From: Owenia fusiformis
Lineage: Eukaryota > Annelida > Polychaeta > Sabellida > Oweniidae
Assembly (NCBI GenBank): GCA_903813345.2
Contig: CAIIXF020000002.1
Location: 22,584,455 to 22,648,454, forward strand
Direction: 5' to 3'
DNA: 64,000 nucleotides
Shown: positions 1-12,800 of the stretch, piece after piece
Layout: every line of letters begins with the position of its first letter
Numbering within the stretch: position 1 is the first letter of the stretch
Notes under the pieces: generated by a model
Told to the model about the DNA's origin: nothing
The model's input: only the letters and a program-made list of their open reading frames with translations
The model's database searches: none
Translations under genes and position numbers: made by a program

Positions 1-107
1 AATGCCACCACTTGCCATTTGTTATGGATAAAACTGTCCACAAAAAAAGTTAGAGACTATAAAAATATGTCACCACTTGTGGTAGGGACATAAAAATGGT
101 GTTTAGA
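1..107 (+). mobile_element. Short hairpin-ended repeat (family H1), copy 1, cut by window start
   Basis: The copy opens with a form of CACCACCTGCCATTTGTT and ends in the hairpin TGTCACCACTTGTGGTRGKGACA followed by TAAAAA. Related copies occur in the C2CD3 introns at about 4727, 7295, 8025, 12995 and 15335, always in this orientation. This copy lies 3' of the C2CD3 stop. Confidence 0.6.
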
Positions 108-670
108 ACGTTCAATAACCTTACAGTCATGGTGGGAGAAAGGGGTGGTGTCAAAATGTCTCATTTTTGTTGAGAATTGGCCCTAATAAATTTTAATAAA
201 ATTAATCTATTTCCTTAAAGTAAGCATTTTAAAGAATTTAAAGCCAGGGTCAATGATTGAATTGTGATTGAAATTCAAGCATGACATTATTAATGAGGGT
301 GGAAGCCTAAATTCAAAGTCAAGCATACTTATGTGTGCATGCATTATATTACCCACAATTCAAAGAGTTGTGTGCTTGAATTATTTTCACACATAGCGAT
401 AGATCATGGAAGTTAATTTGAACGCCAACATGAAACATGAGTGTATAAATTAATATGTATTTAATACATCCATTATTCAATACATCATTTGCAGTATAAG
501 ACCGCATCTTATGGGAGTTAATTTGAACATGAACATGAAATAAGAGTTGATAAATAAATATTGTAGCATTTCAGTTTACGGTGAATTCATTTATACAGGC
601 TCTTTCGATATGAAACATAATATTGTCACACATAATGATTAATCACTGATGTGCCTGGCATCTCTGCTTT

Positions 671-838
671 TCATGAAAATTTTGTTGAGAATATTTTAGC
701 AATTCGTTTAGCGTCCTCAGCAGTGGGATTTTGACTCCTTTGTTGTTTAGAATTTTGTGTGCTGAATCTGTGTCCTGTCAGTTTAGCTGCAAAGTCTCTA
801 GCTGCATTTTGTGGTTCCGACAATTTAGATTCCTCCCT
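671..838 (-). CDS. C2CD3: C2CD3 last coding exon
   Basis: This exon follows a strong acceptor (pyrimidine-rich tract then CCAG, reading on the minus strand). It encodes 55 residues ending in PTAEDAKRIAKIFSTKFS and a TGA stop. Its phase (0) matches the end of the preceding 1540-1645 exon, which encodes PSVPKFFIGAGALEKSM. The conserved-looking helical end suggests it is the true C terminus. Downstream (lower coordinates) I see no further exon; the 3' UTR must lie below 671. Confidence 0.8.
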   Translation of the reverse strand, partial: REESKLSEPQNAARDFAAKLTGHRFSTQNSKQQRSQNPTAEDAKRIAKIFSTKFS

Positions 839-3800
839 CTGGAAAACAAATAAATGCTTAATCAATCAGGTGGGATTTATGAAGCCGCTAATCAATCAGG
901 TGGGATTTATGAAGCCGCTAATCAATCAGGTGGGATTTATGAAGCCGCGTGGGTTATGTCATGATATTGATTAATATATGATTAAAACTGGCAAATAGGT
1001 GTCATAATTTGTTAATATTTCTCTACATTACCGCCTGGATCATATTTGCCATGTGCCGGTAAAACAAGTTAATGCTTAATCATTTGGGTGGAATTTATGA
1101 ATCCATGTGGCAAATGTTTGAACATATGCCTTCTCTATTTTAAACCCATAATTAAAGCTGGCATCACTCGCATGTATTACATTTTGTCATGTGCCTGTGA
1201 TTGCGTTAATGTGTCACATGATCAATGAAACATATAATAGCTTTGGAAGGAAGATATGAAAAAACTCAGTTCAATAATTAGTCAGCCGGAAAACAAAACA
1301 TGTCATAATGGAGTCAGATTACACTATTTAAATCATAAAAGCAAGTTGTTCTTTAGGTCTCTGCCAAGTATTACATGCAAACATTGCCTAGTTTTTACAG
1401 GGTTATTGATTCTATTCTGGAGGTGAGAATTATCAAGACCACCATTTGCAGTGATTTATCGTGAAATCATTTTTTGGTTTGGATGCCTGGCTGACAGAAA
1501 CATTTGAGAGATCTCCCCAATAAAATGCAGATAACTCACCTTTTGTGTAGGACTAGAATTCGGGTAGAGGTGTGTTGAAGCTTGCAAAGCCTTCATAGAT
1601 TTTTCAAGAGCACCAGCACCAATAAAAAACTTGGGAACACTCGGTCTAGTGAAAAGTGAAGGAAAAAAGTCATTCTTTTTTAATGTTTAAATATTGAAAG
1701 TAATAAGAACGAAATAATAATGAGTGTTAGTCATATAATATGCTTATGAGGCAATGGAAGTTGTGAATGTCATTAATTTAAAAAATCAAATTACTTAAAA
1801 AAGTTTATGCAAATATCTATTTTGGGTTTCATCTATTCTACATGATGTACGAAAAGGATACAAGGTCTTGGTTGGAGCTATGTTTTCTTTACTCCCATCA
1901 CCAGCTCCAAGTTTATCATAGTTTGGCCTTGTAGTTGGTGGTATTGTCTCTGGTGATTGTGACCTAGATTCAACTGGCTCAATTTCAGGTGAGACTGCAT
2001 GTGACATTGATTTAGCACACGGTGAATTCATTTCAGGTGACCTTATCCTAGTTTCAGCAGACTCTGTCCTAGTTTCAGGTGACCTTGTCTTAGACTCGGG
2101 TGACCTTGTCCTAGTTTCATTTGACCTTGTCCTAGTTTCGGGTGACCTTGTCCTAGTCACAGGTGACCTTGCCTGAGATCCAGGTGATCTTGTCCTGGGT
2201 TCAGGTGACCTTGTCCTAGTTTCATATGATCTTGGCCCTGTCTCAGGATACCTCATTTCTGGTGATGGTGACCTTGACCTTGTTACTGGAGATTTTGATC
2301 TGATAAACTCTTCATGGGGTTTTACTGAATGTGTAAATAAATCATTCCCAATTTCCTGATTCTGTCTCTGTTGGGATTTATTAGTTTCATATGTTTCCCA
2401 TATCTCAATTTCATTTTCAGAACCCAAGTCTTCTATACTGACATTGTCATTCACCTCATTTTGCTGATCTTGTCTTGATCTATGTGAGTCTAAACGTTTG
2501 GTATCATTATCAAATGTCATATTTCTATTGCTATCATAGAATTCATCAGGACTTTTTGACTGTTCTTCATCGTTATTGGGATGTGAATTTCCCTTAATGC
2601 TATCATCGATGGCATTTTCAGATTTGTAGTCTTGATCAGACATTGTCTCAGCTTGAATGTAACTACTGTTCAATTCTGCTCCATCATTTGGAAGACCATA
2701 ATCTAATCTTCTATTTGCTGATTTAGCATTGCTGTCAATTACCTTTGTACTACCAGTAGTTCTAGCATGATCTTTCATTCCTTTATCACCTATAGAATCT
2801 GTATCATATGACTGGATGTCATACCTTGCATTTTCTAAACATGGGTCGTTATCACCAAGGGTGATCTCAGAGTCTTCACTAATATTGCTATGTTGAGTGA
2901 AATAATTTGTCTGTTCAGTATTGGTGGGGAGTTTGTCACTGTCTCTATCATATCTGGGAGCTTCAAGTGTTTTAGGATATGTGAGATCTATGTCTAATTC
3001 ATTTGCAGGCATATGATGAATGTTACTAGGGCTCGATTTATCTGCTTGGAGAGGGCGAATGTCTGGGTGTTTGTTCATCTCTCCAATCTCATTGTATGCA
3101 CTGTTCATAAAAAATGCAGATGAGACATCATTAAGTGGTTTCACAAGTACAATGTCGTCATCATTTATGTCACTGCCAGAGTCAGAGAATGCACCGCTGT
3201 ATTGCTTGAATTGTTCATCAATAAAGTCAGTGCCATCAAAACTTCCTATATCACCAGGTATACTAAAAGACTCCTTAGTTGTGTGACTTAAGAAGTCATC
3301 AGATTTGGCACCACTTCTCGGTTCAGTTTCTTGAGCACCAGTTTCTTCCTGAGATGGATATTTATGCACTTGTCTATCCTGATTGTTTAATTGAAATTCC
3401 TCAGCTTTCTGTGGGACATCTTTGTTGTGTCTCCAAGGGTTCTCTCTTTCATGAAAATGATCAACATTAGGCTCTGAATGATCGTCAGTCAACAGACCCC
3501 TTGGTTTATTACTAGAATGAGCCAAATTATGTCCAATATCCACCTCATGTTTATCACTTTCAGTTGTAATGTCTCTAGAATATAGATGCCTTGAGTTCTC
3601 ATTATAAACAGGGTCAGGAGGAGTTGTATGAGATGCAACATTATACTCCTGATGCTGGTTAGTTAAACTGTATGTCCCAAGTGGTGATGCCAATTTCTCT
3701 TTCAGTCTTAGGTTTATCACATCCAATTCTGCCATGTTGGACCTGATTAAGAGAAAAACATGTTAATATTAGGAAGTCCAGATTAAAGAATGGAATAATT

Positions 3801-6800
3801 GACATTCAATCTGGTTGACTGGTTCATACCATGTTTCATTGAAAAAGACTTGATCCATGGGCCACAACTACAAAGCACATATTGTTTTATGATTTACAGA
3901 AAATATTTCTGTCTTAAAAAGCATACTGAGCAGAATCCACAAACAAGAGTTGGGATAGCCTAGTATCAATATAATAACTTTTAAAATAGAGCTCGCAAAG
4001 AGAATTATCAAAGGGAACTATAAAATATAATTGCAGTAAATTTTTCAAAGATTAAAAAATTGCTTAGAAATATTGCTTCATATGGCAACCTATATATATA
4101 TATATATATGACAGCTATTAAATGTAAATAACATATTTTTGTTTACAAACCTTAAATTCTGCAGTAGTATTGATTTAGATGTGGAGCCATGATCATCATG
4201 TTCAGAAAACTCTGGTTGCCATGACAATTTATCTTTGGGGTTCCCATTTAGTCTTTCATGGAGTGACATGTGGAAACGTTTCACATTTTCTCTGTGCTCT
4301 TCAAAATGTGAAAGACCTGATTTTTGTTCTGAAGATGTAGATATTTTCTCCGAGATAAAGCTGATGTTTTGCTCTGTGTGTCGGGAAATATGACTAGGGA
4401 ATGTTGGGTAAGTTGCCGTTGTAAGGAAACTTGCATTTGTGGAATACTGGAATAAAATAAAGTCACAGGTTCAATTGTTTCATAAATACCTTATTAATCC
4501 AAAGTAATACAAGGTAAAAATTAATAATTAAATATACAAAGACAGAACATACAAAAATATAAGTTATCCCTAAAGACATATATACTCTGTCAATTATCAG
4601 ACCTTTAGAGCCTGGACCCTGCATTTCCAAATTATTATCAATTACACTCAGCATGTTTTATCAAAATCATCGTATGATCTCAGAATACAAGGCCTTAAAT
4701 ACAGTACTAAACTGTACTATATTCTAACAAGGCATTAACTTGCAAAATGTTACCACTTGCTATTTGTTGCAGACACCGATCGCAGACTGCCAAACGCTGA
4801 ACACCTTCCACAAAAAATTGGAGATTTTTAACACTCGTGTTGTTGACATAAAAATGTTTCAGTTGAGAGGAAAGAGGGTTAGAGTGTTGTGATTGAGATT
4901 ACTTGAGACTGCTATTATTAATATACTCATATTACCTGACTAGTGTGGTTATCTATAGGTGTCCCTTGGGGTAGAATATGTCGAATGCTTTCCAAAGGCA
5001 TGACACCAATCTGAAATATTAAACATATCTCTTACATTAACGTATATTCGGGTGGACATAAAAATGGGCCATCCACTCGATTTCTCTAAAACAATCTGCA
5101 TCTGCCTCTAAGTATTAACACTGGAGACATGTTAATATAAAATAAGTGATTTATAATAAAGATATATTACATGTTTTATGCAGCAGATATACTTTTGGCA
5201 GTGTACTACATAAACACTTTATCTGAATTTGCCCCCTACCCACCATTTCCCATTGGTTTACATGGGAATGACGATTTTCAAAAATTTATCAAATTTATCA
5301 TCAATTTTCGACCAACAATTGTAATCAAGGAAAAAGATTGGGAAAATTTGGAGGCATTGGAAATTAAGTCAAGTTACAATCCCATCAATATAATAAGTAT
5401 TTTCTTCACAGGTTATGTAAATAAAAATTCAAACATAAAAAACACTTTACCTGAATTTGGCCCTTGCACTGGCCCATGAAGTCTGATATGTTGTACCATC
5501 CATATATCTGGTGTAATCCAGCCACCAGGGGTCGAAGGTCAACAGACACAAACCCAAGAACAGAATCAGTTGATTTCTCTGGAAAAGATCAATATCAAGG
5601 TGATTTTCATCAAAGACATATAAAATATTTTATATGACTTTTTTATGACTCTGTTTTCATCAATCAAGTCCTGTTTTAGTCTGTTTGACAAGTCATCACA
5701 ACTTTAAAGTATATACATGTAGATTCTAGAAATACTTGCTAGTTTATCATACTTACATTTATAAAAGTCTTTGATGGAGCTGTATTTTACTTAAATCAAA
5801 TATAATCTAGTTACAATTCTTGTGAAACTTGATGTGTACCCCTCCCTCTATTAATTGTCTCTAATCATTTTATGGTATTGGACTGATTTAGATTAGTCTA
5901 GTAACAACAAGACACTGAGTGAACACCTTTGAATAGAATAGACAGTTTAAGAAACAGAAAATCCAAAATGACCACAGGGGTTTGATAAAAATACTTTTAT
6001 ACTGATTTCTTTATTACCTGGACTTTCTGTTGTTCCCATTGGCTTTTGCCAGACTTTGAACACGGCACTCTGGAAGCAAATGGCTAGTGATTATTACTCA
6101 ACATTAACATTAGCACTGTTTGAAATCAGAACTTATCAATTTCTTGATTTTTCTGATATCTGTAATTTTCCTGTTTTTTTTAATTCTAATTTTACATTTT
6201 TAAAATAGGTATGTATCCCATACCTTTGGGAGGTTCTCTGGACACAATGTGCCGGAATATATTGTGTTTCCTTTTCCCCAAGATTTTTTGTGCAACATTT
6301 AATGATTTTGTAATTTTTTGTGCAACATTTTAAAATTTTGTAATTTTGGGCAACAATTAAAAATTTCCTTGTTTTTCATTGTAACATTTTAGAGGCCCAT
6401 CTAATTGCACCGAGGAGCATTTTGGTTTTATAAAATACATGGAGGTGCTGCGCCTCAGAGATTTCAATGTGGGGAGAGCACTGAAAATATATGCCTAAAG
6501 CCATTTACATAAGGCCAATCCTACCTTGTTGTTCCCTACTAATAGATCCTTGTTCAACAATACATCTTTAGCATCATCATATATTGGACTATTGGAACCA
6601 TGTACAATACTTGTATTCTGGACACCCTGTAGTGTATCATATGTTACATATGTGCTTGGCTGTTCCAATGAATCACTATAATAGAAGACAATACATCTTT
6701 AGCATCATCATATACAGGACTACTGGAACCATGGACAATGCTTGTATTCTGGACACCCTATAGTGTATCATATGTTACATATGTGCTTGGCTGTTCCAAT

Positions 6801-9800
6801 GAATCACTATAATAGAAGACAATACATCTTTAGCATCATCATATACAGGACTATTGGAACCATGTACAATACTTGTATTCTGGACACCCTGTAGTGTATC
6901 ATATGTTACATATGTGCTTGGCTGTTCCAATGAATCACTGTAATAGAAGATTTCAATATGTTCCATTTAATAAATCAAGTAAATTTGTAAGAACATGCTA
7001 AAAATGAAAATACCCATATATTAGTTCAATTTCTTCCTAAACATCACCTAGGAATATTTACAACTATTGCATATTAACATGTGCATATTCTTTCAAGGTG
7101 CATTTTGTATCAGCAAATCAAATTCACTAGAAATGTGTCCAAAAATAAACGTCTAAATTGCAGTCTCTTAGAACAGTAAAAATGTTAAGACATTGTCCAA
7201 GTCTTAGGTGAATTCTGGAGAATTTGTCAATCATAGTAGGCAGAATCAACACACATCTGCACCGCCTTGACATATATACTGAAGTAAAGCTGTACTGAAC
7301 AAGGCATTAACAAGCAAAATGTTACCACCTGCCATTTGTTACAGAATGCCAAACACTAACTGCTGCTAAAAAAGATAGATACCACTGGCGGATCTGGGGG
7401 GGGGCCCTTGGGTGGGCCCCCAAAAAAATGTTGAGCCTAAAAAAGGCCCCAAAAAGTGGGACTTTTTGGTAATAAATGGGCCTTCTAAGATCTTGTTTTT
7501 TTAATTTTAGGCCAAATTTTGAAGGAAATGGGCCTCAAAATTTCAAAATTTGGGCCCACTTTTTGTTTTTAGGGGCCCAAAATTTTTTCCACGCAAGCAC
7601 GGAAGTTTTTTTCTCAGACAAGAAGTTTGGGCCCCCCCTTTGTTGGTTCCCAGATCCGCCACTGGATACTATAACAATCTGTCACCACTTGTGGTGGTGA
7701 CATCAAAATCATTTTCAAGCTCATCCATTCTTTATAAGTACCAACCTTTGCTTGCTTGGAGCACTTGGTAAATGCATGGCCCTCTCTACTAACACCTTTG
7801 CCTTGAACCCCTTTTCCAGTACCTCCAAGTCAACACCAGCTCCTTCCTCAGAGCAGTCTTTGGTTGGATTGGGTTTGGAGGTTGGCAAGTGTTCTGGTTG
7901 GTATGAGGGGTCTGTATTGCGCTGCAGTGGGTATATGGGGTCTTCTTCAGAAGCCTCTGAACTGAGTGTGTCCTGAAATGGTGCAAAGTATGACATTACT
8001 CTATCATGATGGCATTTTAAATCAAAGCATTAAGATGAAAAATGTCACCACCTGCCATTTGTTTCAAACATCGAATGCTGACTAACGAACACAAACCACT
8101 GAACACCATCCACAAAATATGTCATCACTTGTGGTGGTGACATAATAAAAATTGAATAATTTGACTATCACATATAAATTGGATGGAGAGAGAAGAGGAT
8201 ACATTATCTCCAAAACAGTAAGAGATTCCTAAGTATGGATTCTGGTTCAAAAATTACATGGCTCACAGCTTTGTTTGTGTAATTGCTCTTTATAGAGCAT
8301 ATATTTCTCTAAATCTGCTATTTTGTGAAAAGAAGTGCCAACCAAACTTATGACAAAAGTTTGGTTAACACATCTAAGTCTGAAATTACGTGGGTTGATC
8401 ATAAAGTTCTCATAGTATCTCTCTTATTTCTTTATTTTTCAATATTTTCCTGTGAAATTTTCAGAATGTGCAGCATGGAATATTACGAGAACTTTATGAC
8501 CAACCCTCATATACCTTTCACTTAATTCTAGGACTTAACGTATATATATACAATTTAATAAGTTTTGCAACTTATAACACAGCAAGGCTGACCTGCATGC
8601 ACATTTCACAATTGTTTTCATCATGAGTGATATACGGTAGTTTAATATTTGGGACTATTCCAAGCATATATCGCTACTGTATATTCATCTCAAGTTTGAT
8701 TTTAACACAATGTTCAATGTGAACCTAACTACCATATCATCTACACTGTTATTACAACAGATAGCAAATGCACTCTGCTCTTGAACAACAATAACAAGAT
8801 AAGGAATCAGGTCTTCATTTAAAATCACACTGCACCTTAGTTGGGGCACACAGGGAACTAATATTTACAAGCTACAAGAAGCATCTTAAAGGTAGGTTTA
8901 TGGCTTGGAATTTTTTTTAGTAAAAAAGCAAGTTGCATTAAACCTATCCAGTCTTGCAATAGAGGAATTTACCCAGAATTCACAGATGAACTTATTTTCA
9001 TGCAAATTTAAGGTAAACATGCTTACAAAGTGGCTGTGTGATAGGTTGTAAATACATCCTGATATGAGTTTCATTAAACTGTGAAAGCTTTGGAGCCAAA
9101 TGGGTGAAAATACATCTGTGGGGTACTGTGGCCAAAACCCTGAAGACAGAATTACACCATAAAGAGCGCTAACCTTATAAAGAGGGGGCACCTCAGAGTT
9201 CAGAGATGAGCTCAACTCAGTTGAAATTTACATAAAGATATCTTTACATTAATTATTGATTAAAACATCACATGGAAACTGGAAATTTGGTGAAATAAAA
9301 GAAGTTTAAGGTAATCTCTGAGCTCGAGGATTTTCCCTCCTCTTAACCTTTAACAAACTAACTAATGCCTAATTGAATCATTTCAGTGTAACCATGGCTA
9401 ACCAAAATGGTGTCAAGTCCCAAAATGGCACAAAGAAGAATGGGCCTCTAGAAACGATAGACCTGGCTGCTGCTCTTGAGGCCCCTGAAGATGCGGCACC
9501 AGTCATAGCTAGGGCTTTAGAGAATGAAGGATTCCTCTACTTGGTAAACATTCCAGGTTTTGAATCTGGTGAACTGTTCAAAGCTACAAAATGGTTCTTT
9601 GATTTACCACTTGATCAAAAGATGGCACTGGCTAGGAAGGCATTTGTGCCCGAAAATGATAATTCTTACAGAGGCTATTACCCAGTAATCCCCGGTGGAC
9701 ATTCTCATAAGGAGGCATTTGAGACGGGAATGTTCGGAGATTTTGATTTGGAAAAACATAAGAAGAAAACGTACATAGATGGCAGGCCATTAATGCGAGA

Positions 9801-12800
9801 GATTGTCAATGAAGGAAATGTTTGGCCCGATCCTGACTCAAAATATCCACATTTTAAAGAAACTATCAAAAAATATTATAATATATATCGTAAAACAGGC
9901 GAGCGTGTTCTACGGTTGATTGCCAGAAGCTTAAAACTGGAAGAAACCGCCTTGGACCATCTGTACCAACCAGATGTCCTAGCTACATTCAGACTGCTTC
10001 ACTATCCATCCCGAGTGAACATCCCAAAATCAGAGATCCCTGACGAAGCTAAAGATGGCGACACTTTAATGACGACAGGCCCCCATGCAGACTCTACTTA
10101 TATAACACTCTTGGCAACGTTTGACAATTGGGGGCTGCAAATGCAACAGGATGGGGAATGGATCGATGTACCCCCAATAAAAGATAGCCTTGTTATGAAT
10201 ATTGGTGCACTGATGACGGAGTTGGTTGGAGGGAGGTTTAAAGCCACGATTCATCGAGTTGTTGACCTGGGAGAAGACAGATACTCCGTCCCATTTTTTT
10301 ATTCTCCTAACTTTGATGCTGATATCAGCAAGACATATGATGGCAAAGAGATTGAGCGTCCAGGTCAATATAAAAAGTTTGGGCCATGGATGTTAAACAG
10401 AACCAGCCAATTTAAGGAATATGCAACTACTGACTTTGGAGTATTCATAGAGTAATCACTGAACAAAGACTTTGACTGTTTCAAGATATTGTTACAGATG
10501 ATGTATATCCATGTGGTAATATCCAACAATGAATGGTGTTCATATATTCCGTCCCATTCTTTTATTCACCTAACTTTGATACGGATATTAGCAAGATACA
10601 TAATGGTAAAGAGATTGACCTTCCTGGTCAATATAAAATATATGGATCTTAAATAGAATCACACGATTAAAGGAATTTGGAGTCTATACTGAAACTAATA
10701 ATCGGTATTCTTCAGACAGTTAAAGGAATATTCCACCAAACATTTTTTTGTTTCAATATGCTCTATATGTTCAAAAAACTTAAATCTTAAAGATTTATCT
10801 AATTTTTTCAAAATGTTCACAATAAAAACTGATAATGAATTCTTTGAATGTAGAATGATTTAAAATTAAAACTCACTGCTTCATCATGTTCACCAATAGA
10901 TGGAGTAAGGGTCACATGGGCCTGTACATATGCGCCACCTAGACTCGGGCACCCACTCTTGAACAGAGGATACACACCACTGAAAATCAAATAAAGCAAC
11001 TGGATTAAAAAAACTAAACATAAGAAGAGGTATAAATAGGTAACTTTTATGATTGATGAAACAATTTCTATTTATGGCCAAATTGCAAATGAATAAACAT
11101 TATTAAAATGCAAGACCGGGGCACTGGATTCAATTATATGAAAGACTCAAGATTGATGTCAAATAAATGTGACTTCTAATTTCAGCTTACCTAATTCTGT
11201 GTTTCTTACGCCATCTTTTATCAGAAAGAGATGACATATTCATATAAGCCGATCCAATCAGCTTATCACGATTTCTTGGACGTATTATTTTCTTATCTCT
11301 TTTTCCATTGGTTGCCAACCAGATTTGAACTTCTAAACGCTCCTCTCGCAAATACCTTATAAATAATTAGAAAACGACGTTTAACTTATTTGCTAAATCT
11401 TCACCAAATGATGACTTTGTACTGTAGAGAAAACTGCTCGCCATTGCTTATAGGCTATTACCATAATAGTCATTAAATTAGAAAAAAGAACCTAAGCAGA
11501 TGGATATTTGATTTGATCTAACAAGAGTGGAAAGAATTTGTAGGACTTGTAAATATTAGAAGCAATCTATGATCACTCACCAAGATAATGGCTCAGTGTG
11601 ATTCAGATGAAAGGTCTTGTGATATCCCATTGTACATGTAACAAAATCTCCTTCTATTGTGACATCACAGGGTCTAGAACACACAGCGCCTAAAACATCA
11701 GAATTGAAATAATACACATAGTGAATCTGATAGAAGATTTAGAGGTTACTGTTACTTGTTCAGAGGGCAACTTTTTTAATAGACAAGTTAATAACTTTAC
11801 ATTTTCTCTGGTACAAGTATTCTCTCTCTACGCTATAGGATGTGCTTTTATATCAACAATGTGCAAAAATTCAACTTTGCAACAGAAATGTCACAACTGG
11901 TCACATCAATGTAAACTAGTTTCCTCAAGTTTTTGACATGTTTCATTCCTTGAGAGAGTAAACATCTGACCAACAAAATATGTCCAAACACAACTTGTAT
12001 AGATTGTAAAAGACAGTGTCTAACAAAGAGCAATTTAAGTGAATAGATATATGTAACAGATACATGTATATTTGTTCCTTTATTCATTTATCTGTGACAG
12101 AGACATATATCACACCAGAATAGCCTGACAATGGTCAGATACCGCTGTCACAAATGGCAGACATAACTGTCCCTTCAACTGTTTAATCAATTGGTCCTCA
12201 TTTCATGGGATTTTATCAATTTCAATCAAATTAGGTTGTGAATGGCCACAGTATAGCGTCTTCAATATTGTCAATGACAACGGAATCTGAATTTGAACAG
12301 CATATGGTAATCACTAATTACAGTGTCCGTTGTCTACGAGATGACTTATTTTCGTCTGTTAAACGTATTTTACAAAAACAAGAACTTATTATTGATGATG
12401 AACTTTTGAAAGATTTATTACATGATTTTAGATTAGTGCGCCATACTGGAAAATTCCTGAATGCTGCTCTTATCAAAAGAGCAAGCTTCGTTTAATAATC
12501 TTATAATATTATTTTCAAATATATTGTACAATGTGCCCCATAAGCCTAAAATAGGCTGGGTATCTATACGAGGCACTTAAATAAATAAATATACATACAT
12601 ACATATATTCACTCTGTAATATATGAGCAATATTTAGTTTCCACACATTTTTGACATTATAAAATCCAAATATCTGACGAACAAAACATGTCCAAACATA
12701 ATTTGTATAGAATGTAAAAATCAGTGTCTAACAAGAAGCAATTTTAGTGAAAAAATATCTAACAAATACATGTATATTTGTGGCGTTATTCACTTATCTG

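Noticed and set aside
5171-5479. Open frame of 102 codons on the plus strand.
   Set aside because: It overlaps a C2CD3 exon (5451-5578) on the other strand and intron sequence; no domain or start context.
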